Source: Bradyrhizobium liaoningense (lineage in GTDB: Bacteria; Pseudomonadota; Alphaproteobacteria; Rhizobiales; Xanthobacteraceae). Taken from it: DNA of 64,000 bases. How positions within the stretch are numbered: the stretch's first letter is position 1; each line of letters starts with the position of its first letter. The position numbers and the translations under genes are program-made. Positions 1 through 7,950 of the stretch are shown piece by piece. The stretch lies in NCBI RefSeq assembly GCF_018130825.1, contig NZ_JAFCJS010000008.1, positions 1 through 64,000 of the forward strand, written 5' to 3'. Under the pieces are notes generated by a model. That model had not been told where the DNA came from. It saw only the letters and a program-made list of their open reading frames with translations, and ran no database searches.

Positions 1-74
1 CACGCAAGTGCCTTGACTTCAGGACCCCGGCAGAGGCCTTCTCCCAAGTGTTGCACTTCGAGTGTGAATCCACC

Positions 75-96
75 TCCTGGCTTTCGCCAGGACGAC
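75..96. repeat. Half copy of family B intergenic repeat
   Basis: This is a short self-complementary stretch (CCTGG, CTTTCG, CCAGG core followed by ACGAC). It matches one arm of the family B inverted repeats seen at 7794-7921, 34889-35015 and 42427-42566. It lies just downstream of the first chemoreceptor gene on the minus strand, so it may act as a transcript end or be a remnant of a mobile palindrome. Confidence 0.5.
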
Positions 97-136
97 ATCG
101 AGAGGTGGTTGCCGCCTCTACTCCAACCCCGCTTCC

Positions 137-2230
137 CTACGCCGCGCGGATCTTGCCCAGGAAGTCGCTGACCTGCCGGCCGAGCTGGCGGCTCTGCGTC
201 TCCAGCGTCTCCGAGGCCTGCTTGACGTTCTCCGCGGCGCCGGCCGCGGTGTCGGCGTCGGCCTTGACGCCGGTGATGTTGTCCGAGACGTTCTTGGTGC
301 CCTGCGCCGCATATTGTGTGCTGCGGGTGATCTCCTGCGTCGCCGCGCCCTGCTCCTGAACGGCGGCGGCGATGGCAGTGGCGACCTCGTTGACCTCGCC
401 GATGATGCCGCCGATCGCCTGGATCGCGTTGATGGCATCGCCCGCGACCTTCTGGATGTCGGCGATCTGCTCGGAGATTTCTTCGGTTGCCTTCGCGGTC
501 TGGCTCGCCAGCGACTTCACTTCTGACGCAACCACGGCGAAGCCGCGTCCGGCCTCGCCGGCGCGCGCCGCCTCGATCGTGGCATTGAGTGCGAGCAGGT
601 TGGTCTGCGCCGCGATGGTGTTGATCAGGCCGACGACCTCGCCGATCCGCCCGGCGGATTGCGCCAGCCCCTGGACGGTGCCGTCGGTCTCGCGGGCCTG
701 GTTCACGGCGCGGCTGGCGATGCCGGCGGCATGTGCCGCCTGCTGGCTGATGTCGTTGATCGAGGCCGAGAGCTCCTCGGCGGCAGCGGCCACGCTGTCG
801 ACGCTCATGGAGGCGTCGTTGGAGGCCTTGCCGGCGATCTCGACGCGCTCATTGGTCTGGCGCGAGACCGCGGAAAGGTCGCCCGAGGTCTTGCGCATCT
901 CGCCGGAGGCTTCGCTCAATTCGCCCAGCGACTTGCGCACCACGCCCTCGAACTCGCCGACATAGGCCTCCATCGCGCGCTGGCGCGCGGCGGCGCCGGC
1001 GTTGCGCTCGCGCTCCTGTTCCTCGATCTTGAGCTTGTCGATCGCCTGTTGCTTGAACGTCTCCAGCGCGCCCGCAAGCGAGCCGATCTCGTCGTGACGG
1101 TCGAGATAGCCGCTGTCGACCGTGAGGTCGCCGCCGGCAACCTTGAGCATGGCGTCGCGGATCCGGTGCAGCGGCGTGATCACGCGGCGGCTGACCGCCA
1201 GCATGGCGGCACCGGTCAGGACGATCGCGGCAACGAGCAGGGCGATGTTGACGAGCAGCCATTGCACGGCGCCCGCGCGTTGGGCGGCGGAATGATCCCT
1301 GGCCGCCTGCAGCGCCGCATCGGCAAGTCTCACCGCGCTCATCATGCGGGGTACCGAATAGGGGCTCCACTGGTTGGCGGTCATCGACGGCTTCTCGCCC
1401 TTGGCGATCGTCGTGATGACGCCGTCGCGCGTCGCGGCATATTGCGGGTCGAAATAGGTCGTCTTGGTCTCGCTGATCGCAGCCGAGAGCGCCGGCGGCA
1501 ATTGCATGCCCGATGCGGCAAGCTCGATCGCGGTCCAGGCCGTGTCGGTGCCACCGACCAGCTTGGTATAAGTGAGCTGCACCTCGGGGGCGATCTTGCC
1601 GGCGTTGAGGGCATTGCCGACGATCTGCGAGGATTCACCGGCGGTGTTACGCAGCAGCCAGGCCATCTGCTTGATGGTCAGGAGCTGGTCGATGGTCGCA
1701 TCCTGGTGGTTGACGCTGGCGGCGAGCACGCCTGAGAGCTTTTCGAGCTGCGCCATCAGCGCGTCCTCGGTCGCGACATATTCCTTGGCAAGGCCTGCGC
1801 GGCGCTCGGCCTTCGGCTTGACCACCTCGGTCCAGAACTCGGCCTGCTTTGCCAGCAGCGTCGTGTTCAAGGTGCCGAGGTCGGCGAGGAACGTTTCACG
1901 CTGGGCGATGTCGGTCGTGGGCAGGATCTCGAGCGTACGCGCCAGCGCCGGCATCAGGGCCTCGCGAACCTCGCGGATGTATTTCCCGATGTCCTTGTCC
2001 ATCGCGACATCGGAGTTGAGCTGGCGGCCGCTGGTCGAGCGGTCGGCGCGGATGTTCGCCATCGCCTTGAACATTTCGGCCGAAGCGCCGGACACCGCAA
2101 CGATCCGGTTCGCCTGCTGCAGCCGGGTCCATGAGCTCCATGCGCTGATCGAGAAGCCGATGACCACAACGAGCGCGGTCGAGAGGATCACCGCTTTCAG
2201 CAGCGTGGATACGGTCAGGCGGTTGAGCAT
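137..2230 (-). CDS. Methyl-accepting chemotaxis protein (first of a tandem pair)
   Basis: Transmembrane chemoreceptor of 697 residues that senses a periplasmic ligand and controls a CheA/CheW array. TM1 spans about residues 10-30. A helical, four-helix-bundle-like periplasmic domain covers about 31-320, TM2 is about 322-347, and HAMP is about 348-400. The rest is the coiled-coil signalling domain, with the conserved hairpin tip INTIAAQTNLLALNATIEAA. The start is set at the ATG of MLNRLTVS because the paralogue downstream starts with the same residues at the same relative place. A longer upstream frame has no support. The C-terminal half is over 90 percent identical by eye to the neighbour at 2482-4575, while the sensor halves differ. 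No chemotaxis kinase genes are in the window, so the ligand is unknown. Confidence 0.93.
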   Translation of the reverse strand: MLNRLTVSTLLKAVILSTALVVVIGFSISAWSSWTRLQQANRIVAVSGASAEMFKAMANIRADRSTSGRQLNSDVAMDKDIGKYIREVREALMPALARTLEILPTTDIAQRETFLADLGTLNTTLLAKQAEFWTEVVKPKAERRAGLAKEYVATEDALMAQLEKLSGVLAASVNHQDATIDQLLTIKQMAWLLRNTAGESSQIVGNALNAGKIAPEVQLTYTKLVGGTDTAWTAIELAASGMQLPPALSAAISETKTTYFDPQYAATRDGVITTIAKGEKPSMTANQWSPYSVPRMMSAVRLADAALQAARDHSAAQRAGAVQWLLVNIALLVAAIVLTGAAMLAVSRRVITPLHRIRDAMLKVAGGDLTVDSGYLDRHDEIGSLAGALETFKQQAIDKLKIEEQERERNAGAAARQRAMEAYVGEFEGVVRKSLGELSEASGEMRKTSGDLSAVSRQTNERVEIAGKASNDASMSVDSVAAAAEELSASINDISQQAAHAAGIASRAVNQARETDGTVQGLAQSAGRIGEVVGLINTIAAQTNLLALNATIEAARAGEAGRGFAVVASEVKSLASQTAKATEEISEQIADIQKVAGDAINAIQAIGGIIGEVNEVATAIAAAVQEQGAATQEITRSTQYAAQGTKNVSDNITGVKADADTAAGAAENVKQASETLETQSRQLGRQVSDFLGKIRAA

Positions 2231-2362
2231 CGGACACCCCGGTACGCATTTCGAAGTTCGTGGCCCCGAACGGCAGCCCCCCAAACGAACTTCGAAAGAC
2301 CAAAGGGTTGCACGTGACACATGCGCCGGCCTCGCAGCAGGCGCTTGAAGCGCATTTGGCCC

Positions 2363-2374
2363 GAAAAGGGTAAA
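2363..2374 (-). promoter_or_regulatory. Shared upstream box of the chemoreceptor genes, copy 1
   Basis: On the coding strand this reads TTTACCCTTTTC, with a partly conserved CTAA-rich extension on its 5' side. The same 12 bases occur at 4705-4716 before the paralogous receptor gene. Both lie about 130 bases before the ATG. Conserved sequence and distance suggest a promoter or activator site with a long leader. The identity of the sigma factor or regulator is not visible. Confidence 0.45.
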
Positions 2375-2437
2375 AACTTAGACAGTGCCTCTGCCGTAAA
2401 ATTACGGGCGCTGTGTTGGGGAGCGACCTATCAATCT

Positions 2438-2460
2438 CTGCCTTCGCCGGGACGACACCG
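2438..2460. repeat. Partial family B intergenic repeat
   Basis: A single arm of the CTTCGCCGGGACGACACC type lies between the two chemoreceptor genes. It matches the right arm of the family B repeat at 7894-7921. No left partner is seen here. Confidence 0.4.
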
Positions 2461-2481
2461 AGCGAGTGGACCCTGCGTGCT

Positions 2482-4575
2482 CTACGCCGCGCGGATCTTG
2501 CCGAGGAAGTCGCTGACGTCGTGGCCGAGCTGGCGGCTCTGGCTCTCCAGCATCTCGGAGGCGTGCTTCACATTGTCTGCGGCCGCGGCGGCGGCATCCG
2601 CGTCGGCCTTGACGCCGGTGATGTTGTCCGAGACGTTCTTGGTGCCCTGCGCCGCATATTGCGTGCTGCGCGTGATCTCCTGGGTCGCCGCGCCCTGCTC
2701 CTGCACGGCGGCGGCAATCGCGGTCGCGACCTCGTTCACCTCGCCGATGATGCCGCCGATGGTCTGGATGGCATTGATGGCATCGCCAGCGACCTTCTGG
2801 ATGTCGGCGATCTGCTCGGAGATTTCCTCGGTGGCCTTCGCTGTCTGGCTCGCCAGCGACTTGACCTCGGAGGCGACCACCGCGAAGCCGCGTCCGGCCT
2901 CGCCGGCGCGCGCGGCCTCGATCGTGGCGTTGAGCGCGAGCAGATTGGTCTGCGCCGCGATGGTGTTGATGAGGCCGACGACCTCGCCGATCCGCCCTGC
3001 GGATTTTGCCAGGCCCTGCACGGTGCCGTCGGTCTCGCGCGCCTGGGTCACAGCGCGGCCGGCGATGCCGGCGGCATGGGCGGCCTGCTGGCTGATGTCG
3101 TTGATCGAGGCCGAGAGCTCCTCGGCCGCCGCGGCGACGCTGTCGACGCTCATCGAAGCGTCGTTGGAGGCCTTGCCGGCGACCTGGACGCGGTCGTTGG
3201 TCTGGCGCGACACCGCGGACAGATCGCCGGAAGTCTTGCGCATCTCGCCGGAGGCTTCGCTGAGCTCGCCGAGCGTCTTGCGGACCACGCCCTCGAACTC
3301 GCCGACATAAGTCTCGATCGCGCGCTGGCGCGCGGACGCGCCAGCGTTGCGCTCGCGCTCCTGCGCCTCGATCTTGAGCTTGTCGGTGGCCTGCTGCTTG
3401 AAGGCTTCCAGCGCGCCGGCGAGCGCGCCGATCTCGTCCTTGCGGTCGAGATAGCCGCTGTCGACCGCAAGATCGCCGCCGGCGACCTTGAGCATGGCGT
3501 CGCGGATGGTGTTGAGCGGACGGATGACGCGGCGGCTGACCAGCATGATCGCGCCGACGGCAAGGGCGACGGCGAGCGCAAGCAGCACGAGCTGCACGAC
3601 CAGCGCGCGCAGCGCGGCACCGCGCTGTTCCAGCGTATGGCTCTTGGCGGCGTCGAGCGCCGTCTCGGCGACGGCAACCGCGCTGGACAGGCGGCCGACC
3701 GTCACCGGCGTCCACTGGTTCGCGGTCATTTCGGCCTTTTCGCCATTGGCGAGCGTGTTGGCCAGGCGATCGCGAAGCGCCAGATATTGCGGATCGAAAT
3801 AGGCGGTCTTGGCAGCAGTCATGGCGGACGACAGTGCCGGCGGCAGCTCCATGCCCGAGGCCGACAATTCCAGCGCCTTCCACATCGCGGCCGTTCCGCC
3901 GACGTATTGGGTGTAGGCGAGGCGCGCCTCCGGCGTGATGCGGCCGCTGTTGAGCCCGATGGAGATGATCAGCGAGGCTTCACCCGCGGTGTTGCGCAGC
4001 AGCCAGGCGTTCTGCTTGATCGAGAGCAGCTGGTCGATCGCCGCGTCCTGGTGATTGACGGTCGCGGCCAGTGCGTTCGAGAGCTTGTCGAGCGTCTCGA
4101 GCAGGCCCTGCGTCGTCTCCATGTATTCCTTCGGCAGGCCGGCGCGGCGCTGGTCCTTGGGCTTGGCGACCTCCTCCCAGAACTGCTTCTGCTGCTCGCT
4201 CGCCGATTTGTAGAGGCGCGCGAGCTCCGGCACCAGCGTTGCGGACTGCGGAAACTCCATCGTCGGCAGCAGCTCCAGCGCATGTGCCATTGCCGGCATC
4301 TCGGCGTCCCGGATCGCGCGCAGATATTTCTCGATCTCGGCATCCATCGGCTCGGTGGCGTTGAGGAGCCGGTTGGTGGTCGAACGGTCGGTGCGCAGAT
4401 TGTGCATCGCCTTGAACAGGTCGGCGGACGCGTCGGCGATCTGCGAGATGCGGTTGGCGGTCTTCAAGCGGTCCCAGGAGGCATAGGCCGTGAGCGAGAG
4501 CACAACGACCACGCAGATCGACGTGATCGCGATCACTGCCTTGAGCAGCGCGGATACGGTCAGACGATTCAGCAT
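2482..4575 (-). CDS. Methyl-accepting chemotaxis protein (second of a tandem pair)
   Basis: Chemoreceptor of 697 residues, exactly the length of the paralogue at 137-2230. The architecture is the same: TM1 near residues 10-30, a helical periplasmic sensor, TM2 near 320-345, HAMP, and a methyl-accepting coiled coil with the conserved tip INTIAAQTNLLALNATIEAA. The start ATG (MLNRLTVSALLKAV) has a GGGGGACC ribosome-binding stretch a few bases upstream. The sensor domain is clearly diverged from its neighbour, while the signalling domain is nearly identical. This suggests tandem duplication followed by sensor divergence. It is transcribed toward the first receptor, with a 251-base gap holding a promoter-like box, so each gene probably has its own promoter. 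Confidence 0.93.
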   Translation of the reverse strand: MLNRLTVSALLKAVIAITSICVVVVLSLTAYASWDRLKTANRISQIADASADLFKAMHNLRTDRSTTNRLLNATEPMDAEIEKYLRAIRDAEMPAMAHALELLPTMEFPQSATLVPELARLYKSASEQQKQFWEEVAKPKDQRRAGLPKEYMETTQGLLETLDKLSNALAATVNHQDAAIDQLLSIKQNAWLLRNTAGEASLIISIGLNSGRITPEARLAYTQYVGGTAAMWKALELSASGMELPPALSSAMTAAKTAYFDPQYLALRDRLANTLANGEKAEMTANQWTPVTVGRLSSAVAVAETALDAAKSHTLEQRGAALRALVVQLVLLALAVALAVGAIMLVSRRVIRPLNTIRDAMLKVAGGDLAVDSGYLDRKDEIGALAGALEAFKQQATDKLKIEAQERERNAGASARQRAIETYVGEFEGVVRKTLGELSEASGEMRKTSGDLSAVSRQTNDRVQVAGKASNDASMSVDSVAAAAEELSASINDISQQAAHAAGIAGRAVTQARETDGTVQGLAKSAGRIGEVVGLINTIAAQTNLLALNATIEAARAGEAGRGFAVVASEVKSLASQTAKATEEISEQIADIQKVAGDAINAIQTIGGIIGEVNEVATAIAAAVQEQGAATQEITRSTQYAAQGTKNVSDNITGVKADADAAAAAADNVKHASEMLESQSRQLGHDVSDFLGKIRAA

Positions 4576-4704
4576 CGAGGTCCCCCAATTCTCATATCGA
4601 AGTTCGTGGCGGCGCCCCGGCAACATCGAAAAGGAGGGGCCCGCTAGAATCGGCAATCACATGCCGTTGGCGCCTCATGGCCAGACGGTTTCTGCATGTG
4701 AGAG

Positions 4705-4716
4705 GAAAAGGGTAAA
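4705..4716 (-). promoter_or_regulatory. Shared upstream box of the chemoreceptor genes, copy 2
   Basis: The same 12-base TTTACCCTTTTC (coding strand) as at 2363-2374, here about 130 bases before the second receptor start. The flanking CTAAAAC also resembles copy 1. Confidence 0.45.
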
Positions 4717-4847
4717 GTTTTAGGCAGCCAGCCTGCTGGTAGAAATACGCATTTACTAGAAGTTGCAATGGGTTGCTGGAATGGAACCGGCGCGCGAGAC
4801 GGGCGTTAGGACACCGTTAGCAATTTGCCAGAAGGGGGGTCCCTGCA

Positions 4848-5003
4848 ATGCTGATCGGCGTCCTCGTCACCTTTCTCGTCGTCATCCTCGTGCTCTATCT
4901 CATCAACATGCTGCCGATGGACGGCCGCGCCAAGCAGATCGCGCGCGTCATCGTCATCATCATTGGCGTGGTGTCGCTGTTGAAATATTTGACGGTGTTC
5001 TAG
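4848..5003 (+). CDS. Small two-helix membrane protein, possibly Thivi_2564 type
   Basis: A 51-residue protein. One hydrophobic segment spans residues 2-20, then a short polar loop LPMDGRAKQIAR, then a second hydrophobic segment at about 31-45. The ATG follows a GGGGGGTCC Shine-Dalgarno stretch. A bidirectional hairpin terminator lies 20 bases after the stop. The MDGRxKQI loop resembles the tiny membrane proteins annotated as Thivi_2564 family. That assignment is from memory and tentative. Function unknown; it would sit in the inner membrane. Confidence 0.7.
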   Translation: MLIGVLVTFLVVILVLYLINMLPMDGRAKQIARVIVIIIGVVSLLKYLTVF

Positions 5004-5022
5004 CGACGGCTCCCTAAACAAA

Positions 5023-5046
5023 AAGCCCCGGCCTGAGCCGGGGCTT
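5023..5046. terminator. Bidirectional rho-independent terminator
   Basis: A 9-bp GC-rich stem (AGCCCCGGC / GCCGGGGCT) with a CTGA loop, flanked by A-rich and T-containing sequence. It separates the small membrane protein gene (plus strand) from the CsbD gene (minus strand) and can serve both. Confidence 0.8.
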
Positions 5047-5059
5047 AGTTCGTGCCGTG

Positions 5060-5260
5060 CTAGTGCAGCGACTTCAGCCAGTCGTCGACGTCCTGACGAA
5101 CCTGGTCCTTGGCCTTGCCATAGCGTTCCTGGAGCCGGCCCTCGAGTTGCTCGCGGCGACCCTCGATCAGTTGGAGATCGTCGTCAGTGAGCTTGCCCCA
5201 TTTCTCCTTGGCCGATCCCTTGAACTGCTTCCAGTTTCCTTCGATCCGATTCCAGTCCAT
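5060..5260 (-). CDS. CsbD family stress-response protein
   Basis: A 66-residue soluble protein with the CsbD signature: it begins MDWNRIEGNWKQFKGSAKEKWG and has LTDDDL and a charged helical C-terminus. CsbD proteins are induced by general stress in many bacteria, and their biochemical role is not known. The start is chosen at the MDWN methionine because GGAGA sits 5 bases upstream. The methionine two codons earlier overlaps the ribosome-binding site. Converges on the terminator at 5023-5046. Confidence 0.88.
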   Translation of the reverse strand: MDWNRIEGNWKQFKGSAKEKWGKLTDDDLQLIEGRREQLEGRLQERYGKAKDQVRQDVDDWLKSLH

Positions 5261-5344
5261 GACCATCTCCCATGGGTTGATGGCCGGACAACGCGAGGCG
5301 CGCGCAGCCGTTCCGCAAGCCGTCGCGACGTTTTCGCCCAACAA

Positions 5345-5372
5345 AAAAGCCCCGGCGCAGGCCGGGGCTTTT
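5345..5372. terminator. Rho-independent terminator after glcB
   Basis: A 12-bp stem (AAAAGCCCCGGC / GCCGGGGCTTTT) with a GCAG loop. It lies 36 bases beyond the malate synthase stop, in the direction of its transcription. The core stem is the same as the terminator at 5023-5046. Confidence 0.85.
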
Positions 5373-5407
5373 GACGTTTCTGTGACTTCGCTCAGCCCAG
5401 CGCCTAG

Positions 5408-7573
5408 TTATCCAAGAGCCTTGGCCTCGCGGCGGCGCGCGGTGAGGATGTATTCGGTGTAGCCGTTCGGCTGCTCGCGGCCCTTGAAGATGAGGTCGCA
5501 GGCCGCCTTGAACGCGACGCCGTCGAAGGCAGGCGCCATCGGCTTGTAGATGGGATCGCCGGCGTTCTGCTTGTCGACGACGACGGCCATGCGCTTGAGC
5601 GATTCCATCACCTGCGCCTCGGTGATGACGCCCTGGTGCAGCCAGTTGGCGAGATGCTGGCTGGAGATGCGCAACGTCGCGCGGTCTTCCATCAGGCCGA
5701 CATCGTGGATGTCGGGCACCTTGGAGCAGCCGACGCCCTGGTCGATCCAGCGCACGACATAGCCGAGGATGCCCTGGCAGTTGTTGTCGATCTCCTGCTT
5801 GACGTCGTCGGGCGCCCAGTTCGACTTCGACACCGGAATGGTGAGGATGTCCGAGAGCTTCGCGCGCGGCCCGCCCTTGGTCAGCTCCTGCTGGCGCGCG
5901 ATCACGTTGACCTGGTGATAGTGCAGCGCGTGCAGCGTCGCGGCCGTCGGCGAGGGCACCCAGGCGGTGGTGGCGCCGGCCTGCGGATGGCCGAGCTTCT
6001 GCGCCAGCATGTCCGCCATCTTGTCGGGCGCGGCCCACATGCCCTTGCCGATCTGGGCGTGGCCGGGCAGGCCACAGGTCAGGCCCATGTCGACGTTCCA
6101 GTCCTCATAGGCCTTGATCCAGGCCTGCGCCTTCATCTCGTTCTTGCGGATCATCGGACCCGCTTCCATCGACGTGTGGATCTCGTCGCCGGTGCGGTCG
6201 AGGAAGCCGGTGTTGATGAACATGATGCGCTTGGAGGCGCGCTGGATGCAGGCCTTGAGGTTGACGGTGGTGCGCCGCTCCTCGTCCATGATGCCGACCT
6301 TGAGCGTGTTCTCCGGCAAGCCGAGCATCTTCTCGACGCGGTCGAAGATCTCGCAGGTCAGCGAGACCTCGTCCGGGCCGTGCATCTTCGGCTTGACGAT
6401 ATAGGCCGATCCGGTGCGGCTGTTCTTGACCTTGGAGTTGCCCTTGAGGTCGTGGATCGCGAGCAGGCCCGAGACGGCGGCGTCCAGCAGGCCTTCCGGC
6501 ACTTCCTCGCCCTTCTCGTCCAGCACCGCATCGGTGAACATGTGGTGACCGCAGTTGCGCATCAGCAGCAGGCTGCGGCCGTGCAGCTTCACTTCGCCCT
6601 TGCCGTCAGGCGTCTTGTAGACGCGGTCGGTGTTGAGCGAGCGCGTCAGCGTCTTGCCGCCCTTCTCGAAATCGGCCGACAGCGTGCCGTTCATCAGGCC
6701 GAGCGTGTTGCGATAGACCAGCACCTTGTCTTCGGCATCAACCGCAGCGACCGAGTCTTCCATGTCCAGAATGGTGGAGACGGCGGCCTCCATGATCATG
6801 TCGGCGACGCCGGCCGGATCGTCCTTGCCGATCGCGCTGCTGCGATCGATCTTCACCTCGACATGCAGGCCGTTGTTGGCGAGCAGCACCGCGCTCGGCG
6901 CAGTGGCATCGCCCTGGAAGCCGGCGAACTGCGCGGCATTCTTCAGCGCGGTCGCATTGCCGCTCTTCAGCTTCACCGCGAGCTGGCCCGCGACGATGCT
7001 ATAGGCGGTGACGTCGGTGTGGCTGCCGGTCGCGAGCGGCGCGGCGGCGTCGAGGAACGCCTTGGCCTTGGCGATCACCTTGTCGCCACGCGCCTTGTTG
7101 TAACCCTTGCCGCTCTCGGACGGATCGTGCGGGATCGCGTCGGTGCCGTAGAAGGCATCATAGAGCGAGCCCCAGCGCGCATTCGCCGCGTTCAGAGCGT
7201 AGCGCGCATTGGTGAGGGGAACGACGAGCTGCGGACCGCAGATCTTGCCGATCTCCTCGTCGACATTGGCGGTCTCGACCTTCTGCGTCGCCGGCTCCGG
7301 GACGAGATAGCCGATCTCCTTCAGGAAGGCGGTGTAGGCATCGAGGTCGAACGCCTTGCCCTTGTTGGCGCGATGCCAGTCGTCGATCTTGGCCTGCAGC
7401 GTGTCGCGCACCGCCAGCAGCGCGCGGTTCTTCGGCCCCAGGTCCTTGATGATGGCGGCAACCTCGGCCCAGAACGCATCCGGCGCGATCCCCGTTTTCG
7501 GGGCCGCTTCCTTGGCGATGAAGTCAAACAGGACGGGAGCGATCTTCAATCCGTGGGCGTCGACGCGTTTCAT
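5408..7573 (-). CDS. glcB: Malate synthase G
   Basis: Cytosolic enzyme that condenses glyoxylate with acetyl-CoA to malate, in the glyoxylate bypass or glycolate use. It has 721 residues, close to the usual 720-725 for the monomeric G form. Family motifs include MEDSVAAVDAEDK in the TIM barrel, the GLNxGLPGHAQIGKGMWA-like segment seen as LTCGLPGHAQIGKGMW, and the C-terminal helical plug ending near KALG. The start is the ATG of MKRVDAHGL, the usual family N-terminus. The 46 residues upstream in frame are not family-like. Isocitrate lyase is not in the window. It is a monocistronic gene with its own terminator. Confidence 0.96.
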   Translation of the reverse strand: MKRVDAHGLKIAPVLFDFIAKEAAPKTGIAPDAFWAEVAAIIKDLGPKNRALLAVRDTLQAKIDDWHRANKGKAFDLDAYTAFLKEIGYLVPEPATQKVETANVDEEIGKICGPQLVVPLTNARYALNAANARWGSLYDAFYGTDAIPHDPSESGKGYNKARGDKVIAKAKAFLDAAAPLATGSHTDVTAYSIVAGQLAVKLKSGNATALKNAAQFAGFQGDATAPSAVLLANNGLHVEVKIDRSSAIGKDDPAGVADMIMEAAVSTILDMEDSVAAVDAEDKVLVYRNTLGLMNGTLSADFEKGGKTLTRSLNTDRVYKTPDGKGEVKLHGRSLLLMRNCGHHMFTDAVLDEKGEEVPEGLLDAAVSGLLAIHDLKGNSKVKNSRTGSAYIVKPKMHGPDEVSLTCEIFDRVEKMLGLPENTLKVGIMDEERRTTVNLKACIQRASKRIMFINTGFLDRTGDEIHTSMEAGPMIRKNEMKAQAWIKAYEDWNVDMGLTCGLPGHAQIGKGMWAAPDKMADMLAQKLGHPQAGATTAWVPSPTAATLHALHYHQVNVIARQQELTKGGPRAKLSDILTIPVSKSNWAPDDVKQEIDNNCQGILGYVVRWIDQGVGCSKVPDIHDVGLMEDRATLRISSQHLANWLHQGVITEAQVMESLKRMAVVVDKQNAGDPIYKPMAPAFDGVAFKAACDLIFKGREQPNGYTEYILTARRREAKALG

Positions 7574-7793
7574 GATGGGCTTTCTTGTTGGAAATGGCTG
7601 TTTTTGGCTGCTTTTGACCCGACAGCAGCAAAATGCGCCCACGAGGGGCGGCTTTCCGGACCTATTAGCCCCAAAATCGGGGCGGTGAGAAGACCCCCGG
7701 GGGTTTGTCAAAATGTCAAGGAGAGGTGGGGGGCCGGCGAGCGCGGCGCCCAGGCGTCAAATGCCAAAGCAATGGGCGCGATCTCTCCCCGGC

Positions 7794-7921
7794 GTCGTCC
7801 CGGCGAAGGCCGGGACCCATAACCACAGGGAGAAATTTTGCGAAGATTAGTAGTCCGGGACTCGCACCTCATCCCCACCGAAAGATCACGCGGTATGGGT
7901 CCCGGCCTTCGCCGGGACGAC
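7794..7921. repeat. Family B inverted repeat element
   Basis: Two 28-base arms (7794-7821 and 7894-7921) are inverted complements around GTCGTCCCGGCGAAGGCC / GGCCTTCGCCGGGACGAC. They enclose about 70 bases of unique sequence between glcB and the cysNC end. Each arm can also fold on itself. Similar elements occur at 34889-35015 and 42427-42566. They look like the palindromic intergenic elements common in Bradyrhizobium. Confidence 0.75.
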
Positions 7922-7950
7922 ACCGATGATGTGGCGCGATAATCGGCGCC

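Noticed and set aside
2413..4647. A 744-codon plus-strand open frame over the second chemoreceptor
   Set aside because: Shadow of the receptor gene. No recognisable domain, and a mirrored frame also appears over the paralogue.
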